From: Paenalcaligenes niemegkensis
Lineage (GTDB): Bacteria > Pseudomonadota > Gammaproteobacteria > Burkholderiales > Burkholderiaceae_B
NCBI RefSeq assembly: GCF_022230885.1
Contig: NZ_JAKGCT010000004.1
Location: 1,550,001 to 1,614,000, forward strand
Reading direction: 5' to 3'
DNA length: 64,000 nucleotides
The notes under the pieces are model-generated. The model was not told where the DNA came from and did no database searches. It saw only the letters and a list, made by a program, of their open reading frames with translations. Positions 39,932 through 48,888 of the stretch are shown piece after piece (within the stretch, counting starts at the first letter, position 1; every line of letters starts with the position of its first letter). Made by a program: the position numbers and the translations under genes.

Positions 39932-40574
39932 ATGCGTATCGGTATTATTTTTTATGATGACGTTGAGCCCATCGAAGTTGGCATCTTAGGAACATTATCT
40001 ATGGCGCGTCGAATAGCGCCCGAGCTTAGCTATCACACTATCTCCCAAGAAGGGCAAAGCGTCACACTGCGAAATGGCCTGAAAATTGAAACTGATTTCA
40101 GCTTCGCAGAAGGCACCAGCAGCTGATATCACGCTCATTACAGGTGGCCCAGGCTGGCAAACACAAATACAAAATCAGCAACTACTACACTTCCTACAAC
40201 AACGACACGAACGAGGAGACACACTTGTAAGTGTCTGCACCGGCGCGTTACTGCTGGGCGCGGCCGGTTTGCTACGTAACTGTAAAGCCACAACGAAAGC
40301 GGTCTATGCTGAGCCCGAATCTCCCCCGCTGGAGACATTGGCTGCGATCGAGCCTACCTGCCAAGTACAAGCCGCTCTCTTGGTTGATGAAGGAAATATT
40401 ATCACTGGCGGAGGGGTTAGTTTATGCATCGATCTCACTCTTTACCTAATAGAACGTTTTCTGAGTGAGGACACGAGCGATGAAGTAGCCAGAATCATGG
40501 AGTACAGCTCTGCACGAGTTGCAAACCGTGAGCGCTTACCCCTCATCATTCAGGCTCCCACCACCTCAACTTAA
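39932..40574 (+). pseudogene. DJ-1/PfpI-family protein, one frameshift
   Basis: A 213-residue type-1 glutamine-amidotransferase-like protein after repair. It starts IGIIFYDDVEPIEVGILGTLS and contains the nucleophile elbow LVSVCTGALLLGAAGLL (cysteine) and ITGGGVSLCIDLTLYLIERF, features shared with isonitrile hydratase and AraC-associated sensor domains. One extra base at 40112-40113 (GG) breaks the frame between FSFAE and APAADITLITGGPGW. The ribosome-binding site AAGGAG is strong. The enzyme may act on a nitrogen compound of the neighbouring catabolic genes, but this is speculative. Confidence 0.8.
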
Positions 40575-41217
40575 CGTCGTTTCACGCCGACCTTAAAGGT
40601 AGTTTCTTGTGGTAGAGCTAGAGCCTGAACCCCTTGTTAATTTACGGCGTTCAGGCTCATATTCCAACTGCCACGTGCCGATTCCGCCACCAATATACAT
40701 AGAAACAGGATGTAGCCTGGCTCTCAGAGCTTATCCAAGATTGCTTAAGCATTTGATTTAGCTATTCATTTTGACATTCACATAACTGTCATATATGATT
40801 CATCAACTCGGTCAAAAAATAAAAATCAACAAAACCGGTTTAGCCCCAGCCGTTTAGCAACGTTCTGAACAAGGTGGCTATCTCATGCATCACTTGGCTT
40901 ATCTAGCTCCAGCAGGAGCGTATATACACGGCTTGATTGTGCCTTGCGCTCCGTGGTTTCTTGGTTTTTTCTACGTTTTTTGTTTTCTGTAACGAAGCGG
41001 GTGCAATAGCGACGCACGTCGCCATACGCTGCTCCCCTGATTTGAGCCCCTGAGCTCACGCACATAGAGCCCTATTTCAGTTTCTGTCGTACAGCTTCTA
41101 TGTGCTATGCGTTTGCGCAAATTTCTTGTCGGACTCAATCCAGTCCGATGACTGCGCGACGCCATTTTGTTTTATTGATTGGCAATCAATAACCATCTTC
41201 TCTTGGAGGTATGATTT
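40575..41217. other. 643-base gap before the inositol operon
   Basis: No convincing gene. An inverted repeat GAGCCTGAAC / GTTCAGGCTC at 40621-40658 (18-base loop) may terminate the preceding operon, though there is no T-run. A palindrome lies at 41172-41192 just before ino1. The rest, including an AT-rich part around 40740-40840, shows no recognised feature. Confidence 0.5.
41172..41192. promoter_or_regulatory. 21-base palindrome upstream of the inositol operon
   Basis: TTATTGATT-GGC-AATCAATAA is a perfect inverted repeat with 9-base arms and a 3-base spacer, ending 25 bases before the ino1 ATG, with GGAGGT between. It is a good operator candidate. It resembles FNR halves (TTGAT/ATCAA), but those are 5 bases apart rather than 4. 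Confidence 0.6.
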
Positions 41218-42331
41218 ATGAACCCTATACAAATCGCAATCGTCGGTATGGGTAACTGCGCCAGTTCGCTATTGCAGGGACTGGAGTATTACCGCGATAA
41301 AACCCCAGAAGATGCCATCGGGCTGATGCACTGGGAAATTGCTGGTTATCGTCCCGGTGACATTAACGTTGTGGCTGCATTCGATATTGATGCGCGAAAA
41401 GTAGGCCTAGACGTCAATGAAGCAATTTTCTCGGCTCCGAACTGCACTACAGTTTTCCAGGCGGAAATGCCCAGCAGTGGCGTAAAAGTATCGATGGGAC
41501 CAGTGCTGGACGGTTATTCTGAACACATGAAAGACCATCCTGCACATCAAAGTTTTTGAAGTCAGACGCCATAGAGCCCAGCCGTCAGGAAGTCATCCAG
41601 CTATTACGCGAATCGGGTGCTGAAATCATGCTGAACTATCTCCCGGTAGGCTCTGAAGAGGCCACACGTTTTTATGCCGACTGCGCACTTGAAACCGGCA
41701 TCGCCTTCATTAACTGCATCCCCGTATTCATAGCCAGTGACCCGGTGTGGGCCAAGAAATTTGCTGATCGCGGCATTCCACTGATTGGCGATGATATCAA
41801 AGCTCAGCTAGGCGCCACTATCACTCACCGGGTACTGACCGACTTATTCGCACGCCGAGGTGTACGTCTTGAACGCACCTATCAGTTGAATACTGGCGGT
41901 AATACCGACTTCATGAATATGCTGAACCAGGATCGTTTGGCGTCCAAACGTGAATCCAAAACCGAGGCTGTCCAGGCTGCGGCGGCAACAAGGCTGCACG
42001 ACGATGACATACATGTAGGGCCGTCCGATTATGTCGCCTGGCAAAAAGATAACAAGATTTGCTTTATCCGCATGGAGGGCAAGTTATTTGGTGACGTTCC
42101 CATGAACTTAGAGCTTCGGCTTTCAGTTGAAGACTCCCCAACTCCGCAGGTGTCGCCATTGACATGATCCGTTGCGCCAAGCTCGCGCTTCTGAATGGCG
42201 AGGGTGGTGTTATAGCCGGGGCCTCTGCCTTCTTCTGCAAGCATCCCCCTCGGCAACTGACAGACGACGCTGCCTACGCTGAGGTAGAGCGTTTTATAAG
42301 CACCCCAGTGACAACGGCTGAAGTCGCCTGA
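41218..42331 (+). pseudogene. ino1: Inositol-3-phosphate synthase (actinobacterial type), two frameshifts
   Basis: Converts glucose 6-phosphate to inositol 3-phosphate with NAD. The restored 371-residue protein opens with QIAIVGMGNCASSLLQGLEYY, as in mycobacterial Ino1, and continues [49 protein letters not shown] and [13 protein letters not shown] (active-site region), ending CAKLALLNGEGGVIAGASAFFCKHPPRQ. Two single-base deletions need restoring, in the T-run 41553-41557 and the C-run 42136-42139. The strong GGAGGT site and the palindrome at 41172 precede it. It leads a short operon with the nucleotidyltransferase fusion and an HD hydrolase. Confidence 0.9.
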
Positions 42332-42406
42332 TTTTAATGAAACCATGACGCGCTGCTCCTCAGTCTGGGGCGTAGCGCGGTTACAGTAATCAGGAGACCT
42401 GTATTT

Positions 42407-43720
42407 ATGCAAGCAGTCATTCTCGCTGCAGGCCGGGGTACACGCCTGCAGTCGCTAGGCTCAAGCAAACCGCTCGTCAAGCTCCTGGGCATGAGTTTGA
42501 TCGAAAGAAATATCCGTGCATTGATACAAACCGGTGTCAGCGATATCGTCATCGTGACCGGTCATGAAGCCGCTTCCCTCGAAAAAGAGCTGGCTGCGCT
42601 TCGTAAACAGTTGCCCTCGGCTCGTCTACAAACCATACACAACCCTGACTGGGCCAGCACCGAAAATGGCCAGTCCTTGATCGCGGCTGCCCCGATAGTG
42701 CAGAGCCACTTTATCTTGTTGATGGCGGATCATGTCTATGACGTGGCGCTGTTGCAAGGCCTATGCGCAGCCACGCCCCCTGCTGACGGTGCCGTTTTAG
42801 CTGTAGACAAGCGCTGCTCCCGCCACGACATTGATCTGCAGGATGTCACGAAGGTACAGGTGGATGAACGCTATATCAGTCAAATTTCCAAGTCGTTATC
42901 ACACTTCAACGCCTTTGATACAGGTGCGTTCTTATGTACGCCAGGCATGTTGAAAACAGCGCTGGAGACTGCAAAGGAAGGCCAGAGCTCTTTGAGTCAC
43001 ATCATGCGCAAACTGATTGACTCTCAACAATTAACAGCCTATGACATCGGCGATTGCTATTGGCAAGACGTAGACACACCGGCCAGCTTCACCTTAGCTG
43101 AAGCCCAGCTGCTTGATTCCGCTACCCGGAAACATGCAGATGGCCCTGTAGCCAAACACCTTAATCGACGCCTGTCCCGTCCCATCAGCCGATATTTTGC
43201 GCAGTATGGCTTAAGCCCAAATCTTATTTCAGTCATTGCTTTTTGCACCGGTATCCTGGCGGCGTGGCTGTTGAGCCGGGGCGGCTATGGCTCCTTGTTA
43301 ATAGGCGGTGTGCTGGTGCAACTGGCATCGGTCATTGATGGCTGTGACGGAGAGGTCGCCCGACTGCACTTGCGTAGCTCAAGCTTCGGAGGCTGGTTTG
43401 ACGCGATTCTGGATCGCTACGCTGACGCAGCAATCCTGGCTGGCCTGACTTGGCATGCAATGAGCATTCACGATACAGGATGGGCATTTATGGCTGGCCT
43501 ACTGGCTATTACGGGAAGCTTCGCAGCCAGCTACAGTGCACATAAAGCGGATTTACAATCCACTGATAGCCGATGGCGCATGGGCCGCGACACGCGTAGT
43601 GCCCTGATCATGCTTGGAGCCATCAGCAATCTTGTACTTCCTGTGCTATGGGTGGTCGCATTACTGATGAACCTGACAGTCGTTCACCGCATACTGAGCA
43701 TGAGAAAGCGTGAACTATGA
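42407..43720 (+). CDS. Fused sugar/inositol-phosphate nucleotidyltransferase and CDP-alcohol phosphotransferase
   Basis: A 437-residue bifunctional protein. Residues 1-235 form a cytidylyltransferase-like domain (MQAVILAAGRGTRL, MADHVYDV, DTGAFLCTPG). Residues 250-437 are a membrane domain whose helix carries the CDP-alcohol motif exactly: D311, D314-G315, A318-R319, eight residues, G328, D332, D336 (IDGCDGEVARL...FGGWFDAILD). This layout matches the archaeal enzyme that makes CDP-inositol and joins it to a second inositol phosphate. Following ino1, it very likely activates inositol phosphate with CTP and transfers phosphoinositol to an acceptor; whether the acceptor is another inositol phosphate, a lipid or a sugar is unknown. 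Confidence 0.88.
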   Translation: MQAVILAAGRGTRLQSLGSSKPLVKLLGMSLIERNIRALIQTGVSDIVIVTGHEAASLEKELAALRKQLPSARLQTIHNPDWASTENGQSLIAAAPIVQSHFILLMADHVYDVALLQGLCAATPPADGAVLAVDKRCSRHDIDLQDVTKVQVDERYISQISKSLSHFNAFDTGAFLCTPGMLKTALETAKEGQSSLSHIMRKLIDSQQLTAYDIGDCYWQDVDTPASFTLAEAQLLDSATRKHADGPVAKHLNRRLSRPISRYFAQYGLSPNLISVIAFCTGILAAWLLSRGGYGSLLIGGVLVQLASVIDGCDGEVARLHLRSSSFGGWFDAILDRYADAAILAGLTWHAMSIHDTGWAFMAGLLAITGSFAASYSAHKADLQSTDSRWRMGRDTRSALIMLGAISNLVLPVLWVVALLMNLTVVHRILSMRKREL

Positions 43721-44291
43721 CACCACAGCCCCTGGACATTGCGCCAACAACGCTACATCTGCTGCTGAGTGCTGTGCATCGCACCCTGGATGCCTCCCCG
43801 TGCCTGAAGACTTGGGCCACGCCAAGAACACCCTGGAGTGGCTTCTTCGGCTTAACCCCGATGCCGACCACGCGCTGATGGTCGCCGCCTATGCGCATGA
43901 TATAGAACGCGCCAGGCCTGATCGTTATCAGCGCCATATGTTCGCCAACTATGACGACTTTAAGCGCGCGCACGCCAGAGAAGGCTCGCTCAGGCTAAGC
44001 GAGCTTTTACGCAATTATCCACTGAGCCAGGCTTTTATCAATGAATGCGCACGGCTGGTTGAACATCATGAGCATGGCGGAGATGCCCGCAGCGATGTGC
44101 TTAAGGACGCCGACAGCCTGTCCTACTTTGACCACAATCTGGCATTTTACTATGAGCGGGAAGGCTATCAGAGCACGTTGAAGCGGGCCAGATGGGGGTA
44201 TCAACGGCTATCAAGCCGTGCTCAAGCCCGGTTTCATACCCTTGCTCCCGAGGATCCTGTACTGCAGCTATTGTTACGTGAAGCTTGTTGA
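43717..44291 (+). pseudogene. HD-domain hydrolase, one frameshift
   Basis: A 191-residue HD-superfamily metal hydrolase after repair. Conserved ligands are visible: LGHAKNTLEW (histidine), AAYAHDIERARPDR (HD pair), LVEHHEHGGD and LKDADSLSYFDHN (aspartate). Its ATG overlaps the preceding stop (ATGA), showing translational coupling. One C is missing in the run 43796-43799; the N-terminal frame MTPQPLDIAPTTLHLLLSAV then joins PEDLGHAKN. In an inositol-phosphate operon it could remove a phosphate from the phosphorylated product, as an analogue of the phosphatase step in di-inositol-phosphate synthesis; this role is inference. Confidence 0.8.
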
Positions 44292-44579
44292 ATAAAAATG
44301 ACTTGAGTAAATCGTTGAACCAGCTAGGCGGCAAAGGGATCGTTACCTATTACCGCTGATTCGACATTCCAGACGCGCGAGCTTACTTGACGCAACAGCC
44401 CCTTTTACTTATAAAGAGCAACGGGCTCTTAGTTATCTATCTGCCCACTATAGATTATAAAGTCTCAGAAGCTCCACCGCAGCCCATCCCTGAGGAAGCA
44501 AGCGCGGCCGCACGTAGGGCGCTCCTGCCCTAGATCGGCGGTCTAACGCCGTCCGTCGTCCGGACCAAAGAAGGAACAC

Positions 44580-45479
44580 ATGGCAATTTTTGAAGTCGAC
44601 TGTATCGTCAAAGAGCTGGAAGATATTCGCGGCGAATGGCGCGATTCGCAACAGCGTTCGCGTGACTCCGGTGCACGTGAGTTTCCCTCCCGCACTGCGC
44701 TGGAAGGCATCATGGAGAAGCTGAAAGGCGCGCTCTTCCCCATGCGCCTGGGCCCACAAGACCTGCGGCACGAAAATGAAAAATTCTACGTTGGTTACAC
44801 CCTGGATGCGGCGCTGCATGGTTTGCTGACGCAGGCCAAACTCGAACTTCACTACGGTGCCCGTCATGCCCCGCCCGACTGCTCCCGAATAGAAGCACAG
44901 GCATTGGCTGCGGTGCGTGAGTTTTCTGCAGCCTTGCCCGGTATTCGCCGCCTGCTCGATAGCGATGTCCTCGCCGCCTACCAAGGCGATCCTGCCGCAC
45001 GCAGCGTCGACGAAGTCCTGTTGTGCTACCCGGGTATGTTGGCATTAATCCATTACCGCCTGGGGCATGAACTCTACCTGCTCGGATTACCCTTACTGGC
45101 GCGCATCGTTACCGAGCTTGCACATAGCGAAACGGGCATCGACATTCACCCAGGAGCACAAATCGGAGCCAGCTTTTTTATCGACCACGGCACCGGGGTT
45201 GTTATTGGCGAAACGGCACGGATCGGTGCACGAGTCAGGCTCTACCAAGCCGTAACCCTAGGTGCAAAGCGCTTCAGTACCGATGCCGAAGGCAATCTCG
45301 AAAAAGGACTGCCTCGTCACCCTATCGTCGAAGACGACGTCATCATTTACGCGGGTGCGACGATTCTGGGACGAGTCACGCTGGGCAAAGGCGCGGTTAT
45401 TGGTGGGAACGTTTGGATCACCGAAGACGTGGCGCCTGGTGCCAGCGTTACGCAGGCGAGCCTGCGGAGCACGCTGTAG
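44580..45479 (+). CDS. cysE: Serine O-acetyltransferase (EpsC/CysE type)
   Basis: Acetylates serine for cysteine synthesis. The 299-residue protein has the N-terminal helical domain (about 1-180, CYPGMLALIHYRLGHELY) and the left-handed parallel beta-helix (about 185-290) with IDIHPGAQIGASFFIDHGTGVVIGETARIG, including the catalytic histidines, and GGNVWITEDVAPG. It is longer than the short CysE form and fits the EpsC subgroup. The extreme end (QASLRSTL) is compact and followed by DNA that looks like decayed coding sequence, so the C-terminus may have been altered. The 288 bases upstream to the HD gene hold no gene. Confidence 0.88.
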   Translation: MAIFEVDCIVKELEDIRGEWRDSQQRSRDSGAREFPSRTALEGIMEKLKGALFPMRLGPQDLRHENEKFYVGYTLDAALHGLLTQAKLELHYGARHAPPDCSRIEAQALAAVREFSAALPGIRRLLDSDVLAAYQGDPAARSVDEVLLCYPGMLALIHYRLGHELYLLGLPLLARIVTELAHSETGIDIHPGAQIGASFFIDHGTGVVIGETARIGARVRLYQAVTLGAKRFSTDAEGNLEKGLPRHPIVEDDVIIYAGATILGRVTLGKGAVIGGNVWITEDVAPGASVTQASLRSTL

Positions 45480-45888
45480 TCGGCGGCTGCAGAGGTCATC
45501 GGGTAGACGTCTGCGCGGGCCATTTGGAGTTCGGCCCCAAGTATGAAGATATTCGATGATTACAAGGGCGCAAGCTGAGCAATGCCGTGGTCACGCAGCA
45601 CAGTGGAGCCAGTGTGGAGCGGGTGAAGGAAACAGTAAAGCCCGCCTACCCCCTTGATTAACAAAGGTTTTATTCAGTTCGAATAGTGCGGATGTACCCA
45701 ATAACGTACCCATCCACGACCACTATAATACGCGAAGTCTGGCGAAGGCCATAGAGCGCCGTCGAGTTCTACACAACGCTATCGAAAACATGTAGACCAA
45801 TGCCAGAGCGACGCACAGTATTATTGAGCGTTATAGAGCGGGGATAAGTTCGTAGTCAATCTCGGAGCAAACGGCGAGAACTGCCGCT
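45480..45888. other. Gene-poor stretch with possible decayed coding sequence
   Basis: After the cysE stop, a plus-strand frame from about 45497 reads like protein (HRVDVCAGHLEFGPKYEDIR), meets a stop, then continues (KLSNAVVTQHSGASVERVKE) to a stop near 45661. No start or ribosome-binding site is present, so this may be the tail of a lost gene. The rest up to 45888 shows nothing recognisable. Confidence 0.35.
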
Positions 45889-46548
45889 TTAACCCACCAC
45901 GCCACGAAGCGAGGCCGTGCCAGCACAGCGCCGCGCCCGTTCGATAAACCGCTTGGCCCTCTCCGAAGCGCCGTCGCAATAAAGCAGGAACGTTGTAATC
46001 GTGTGATCGTCTGCGTGAAGAGGTCTCGCAACGATACCGGCGTCTCGCGCCGCATCAATCCGGGAGCATGCGGCCAGCCCGACACCATAGCCGGCCGCTA
46101 CCACAGTTGCCATGAACTCAAAACTGCGCGCCTGAGCTGCAACGTGTGGTGTCATTTCAGCCTTCACGAACAAGGCTTGCACGTAATAGTGCATGGCCGC
46201 GCAGACCTCGGAATGCCACATCACCACCGGATAGTCCGCAAGTGTAGACAACGGGATGGCTGCATAGGTCAGTAGTGGTGAGCGCGCTGGCACCAGGACC
46301 GCCAGTTCGTCATGCCAGAGCGGCTGCATCTTCAGGCCGTGTTCGCCCCCACCATCAAGGGTAAATCCGAGTTCGTAGCGGCCGCCTTTCAGACCCTCGA
46401 TTTGCTCTGCCAGGGCAACCTCAAACAGTGCGACGGGCGTTTCAGGCTCCTCTACGCGCTGGCGAGCTAGAAGCGTTGCCAGCTGTGCGTGGATCGCGCC
46501 AAACGATACGGCGATTCGCAAAGGTCGCCGATCAGCGTTGGAGGGCAT
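45889..46548 (-). CDS. LysR substrate-binding domain protein lacking a DNA-binding domain
   Basis: A 219-residue stand-alone effector domain of the LysR family (LRIAVSFGAIHAQLATLLARQRVEEPETPVALFEVALAEQIEGL). It has no helix-turn-helix, yet begins with an ATG preceded by GGAGAAC at a good distance, so it is probably translated as such and not a simple truncation. It resembles the effector domain of the full-length LysR at 47210 (compare VAAGYGVGLAA and VAAGYGLCFAT; both follow a RIAVS start). It could bind an effector and modulate the full-length regulator by mixed oligomers; that is speculation. Confidence 0.7.
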   Translation of the reverse strand: MPSNADRRPLRIAVSFGAIHAQLATLLARQRVEEPETPVALFEVALAEQIEGLKGGRYELGFTLDGGGEHGLKMQPLWHDELAVLVPARSPLLTYAAIPLSTLADYPVVMWHSEVCAAMHYYVQALFVKAEMTPHVAAQARSFEFMATVVAAGYGVGLAACSRIDAARDAGIVARPLHADDHTITTFLLYCDGASERAKRFIERARRCAGTASLRGVVG

Positions 46549-46901
46549 ATTGTTCTCCTTATTCGCAGAGGACTGTCGTTCTTCGTTAAAAGCCGGAATA
46601 GTGCCAAAGTCTTCGCTAAAGCTGAACTAGCCGGACGGCCGACATCTGGATGAGGGGCAGCTCATGCCTCCAACTACCGCCTAATGTCTTCTCCTCAAAA
46701 CAAGAAGCTAGTTCAACACTTCGTTCACATCCTCTACGCTTCATTTCCGAGTCCGGGATTTAATGGACGAGCCCACGTTTAACGGCGACAGTCCAGGAAT
46801 TAGCGGAGAACGACAGCCTAAGTCAAAAAATAAGGCTTAAATCTTACCATGAGTTAAATTTAACGTGGTTTGATTTACGGTGTCGTACGAAGCTTTTGCT
46901 G
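46549..46901. other. 353-base gap between the LysR effector-domain gene and XRE gene
   Basis: Divergent promoter region of the effector-domain gene and the XRE gene. No hairpin, repeat or reading frame that I can support; a possible weak promoter for the XRE gene lies in the AT-rich DNA around 46820-46870. Confidence 0.35.
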
Positions 46902-47204
46902 ATGCAGAAGCGTACTATCCAACGAGGCCGGCCGACCGGCACCACCACCTATGAAGCAGGGCCAGCCATTGCGTTTGGCATGGCCGTTCGGGCAGCAAGA
47001 ACAGAGTTGGGCATCGCCCAAGAAACGCTCGCCCACCTAGCAGGCATCGAACGTTCGCATATGGGGAAGATTGAGCGTGGCGAACATATGCCGAACCTGG
47101 CGATTATTCTGCGTATCGCCAGGGCACTGAACAAAAGCGCGAGTGAACTGATAGCGGCCACTGAGAAAAACCTACAGACTGAAGCCAACGAAAACGACGG
47201 GTAA
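46902..47204 (+). CDS. Small XRE-family DNA-binding protein
   Basis: A 100-residue protein with one helix-turn-helix of the XRE/Cro type: FGMAVRAARTELGIAQETLAHLAGIERSHMGKIERGEHMPNLAIILRIARAL. I use the ATG at 46902; a TTG at 46896 is also possible. Between two LysR-type genes and convergent with the second. Similar small XRE proteins occur on integrative elements, as do such LysR genes, but no integrase or transfer gene is seen here. Confidence 0.8.
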   Translation: MQKRTIQRGRPTGTTTYEAGPAIAFGMAVRAARTELGIAQETLAHLAGIERSHMGKIERGEHMPNLAIILRIARALNKSASELIAATEKNLQTEANENDG

Positions 47205-47209
47205 TATTG

Positions 47210-48118
47210 CTACAGCAATGACATGCCGTCAGCCTCTCCAAGTTGAATTCGCTCGATAAATCGACTCAATGGTTCAGAAACTCCAGCCCGAGGATATAGC
47301 AGGTAGGTCATCAATGTCGCTTCTCCTTGCGGCCCTTCCAGAGCCCGAGCCACCACATCCGGGTGTCTGTACATGCCGATCTGGGTGGCAGTGGCAAAGC
47401 ACAGACCATAGCCAGCGGCCACCAGCGTCAAAGCGATGCTTAAGGAACTAGCTTGTGCGATCACAATGGGCTCGACATTCACCCCACGCAGTAGTTTGAC
47501 GATCTGCTGCAGGTAGCCTTCGCACTCATGGGGATGACACATCACCAACGGGTAGCGCAACAACTCCTCCACCGGGATCTGTGCATGCATCAGCAAAGGA
47601 TGGCGTGCGGCCATGGCTATTACTAGTGGATCACTCCAGGCAGAATAAGCAACGATATCGTCTCCCGTTTCGGAGGAGCGAGCGAACCCGGCATCAAACG
47701 CGCCTTTTCGTAACCCTCGCAACTGCTCGGCTAGTGGTACGTCGAACAGGCGGATCTCCACTTCAGGATCTTCCTCACGGCAGCGCGCCAACAGCGCTGC
47801 CAGTCTAGGTTCCGCAGCTCCATCAGAGACGGCAATACGCAGCGTGCCGCGATAACCCGCTGCCGCTGCCTTAGCACTCGCCGTAGCTTGGTCGAGACTG
47901 GTAAATACCCGACGCACGTTCTGCAGAAAGACTTCACCAGCGAGGGTCAGATGCGTACCACGTCGATCGCGCTTAAACAGCAGCACGCCCAATTCGCCCT
48001 CTAGGTGCTTGATGGTGCGCGACAGCGGTGACTGCTCAATGTTCAGCCGCTCAGCGGCACGGGCGAAGTGCAGCTCCTCAGCCAGTACGATGAAGGCACG
48101 TAGATGGCGTAGTTCCAT
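47210..48118 (-). CDS. LysR-family regulator
   Basis: A complete LysR regulator of about 302 residues from the ATG at 48118. The helix-turn-helix region is MELRHLRAFIVLAEELHFARAAERLNIEQSPLSRTIKHLEGELGVLLFKRDRRGTHLT; the effector domain runs from about 90 to 295. It ends 5 bases after the convergent XRE gene. It is the better preserved relative of the effector-only gene at 45889. Candidate target: the MFS gene downstream on the other strand, 770 bases away. Confidence 0.88.
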   Translation of the reverse strand: MELRHLRAFIVLAEELHFARAAERLNIEQSPLSRTIKHLEGELGVLLFKRDRRGTHLTLAGEVFLQNVRRVFTSLDQATASAKAAAAGYRGTLRIAVSDGAAEPRLAALLARCREEDPEVEIRLFDVPLAEQLRGLRKGAFDAGFARSSETGDDIVAYSAWSDPLVIAMAARHPLLMHAQIPVEELLRYPLVMCHPHECEGYLQQIVKLLRGVNVEPIVIAQASSLSIALTLVAAGYGLCFATATQIGMYRHPDVVARALEGPQGEATLMTYLLYPRAGVSEPLSRFIERIQLGEADGMSLL

Positions 48119-48888
48119 GCTAAATCGCCACCGTCCGGCAGCCAAAGAATGACGACTGCTTGATCATGCTCTTGATCGGCTTGTAATATACGATGCGCCG
48201 GAGAATGTCGAACTGCGGGCACAATTTGAAGATCGAAACGTTAAAACCATTCTCTTTCAGCCTCGAACTTATGTACTGCTCATTAACAACCAAAGCATTA
48301 GCCCAAAGGGCCTCACCCATACTACGCTTGGCCACGTCTATTCAATTCTCAGCCTTCGACAGTAACAAGTCACAAACGCGGCCAATTTCCGCGCTCGTCG
48401 TCTTGCTCAAGATGATGTTCGATGTGCGCCCGATCCGCCGTCTAATGAAAGTTCTGCTCCTCATCGAACACAATGAAATTATGTAAATAACGCATCCCCA
48501 CACCACAAGTGTCTCGTTAACCTCTCCGACACTGTCGCATATTGTTAGACCAAGCCTCTGTGCCGCGAGGATGGCGGCGATGAACGCCACCTCAAAACTC
48601 TACCTACACGACGATGACACAGTGGTGACGGCATGATTACAAATCTGTAATGGAGGTAATTTAAAACTTGATGACTTCCGGAATACACGTTATGGGGGCT
48701 CCGTATTTCTCTGTATCAAACCTTGATGTAGCTTCAGACAATATCGTGGCTTCTACACTGGTAACAACGAAGAACGAGCAACTGGACTTAATCGTCTCTG
48801 TGCTTTCCAGCGTCAACAAGTGCTTGACCTTGCCACAATTGGAAAGTCCATCCTAACGACATCAAAATCCAATGAGAGGCAATTAAAC
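48119..48888. other. 770-base gap with a copper-box-like palindrome
   Basis: No convincing gene; short frames of 60-97 codons on both strands have no good ribosome-binding site or family look. It holds a perfect copper-box-like palindrome at 48636-48651 and, just after it, GGAGGT at 48652-48657. The region may be the debris of an insertion or rearrangement between the LysR gene and the MFS gene. Confidence 0.45.
48636..48651. promoter_or_regulatory. CopR/CusR-like palindrome
   Basis: ATTACA AATC TGTAAT, a perfect match to the box before copper genes at 52648 and 55074, 238 bases before the MFS start. It lies outside the main copper island and may mark its left edge. Confidence 0.55.

Noticed and set aside
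41172-41192. FNR/Anr site upstream of the inositol operon
   Set aside because: TTGAT and ATCAA halves are present but separated by five bases instead of four, so it does not fit the FNR consensus. Kept only as an unassigned operator.
48668-48856. A 62-codon gene just after the copper box at 48636
   Set aside because: GGAGGT is 10-13 bases away from the possible starts, the product has no recognisable features, and it may be debris.
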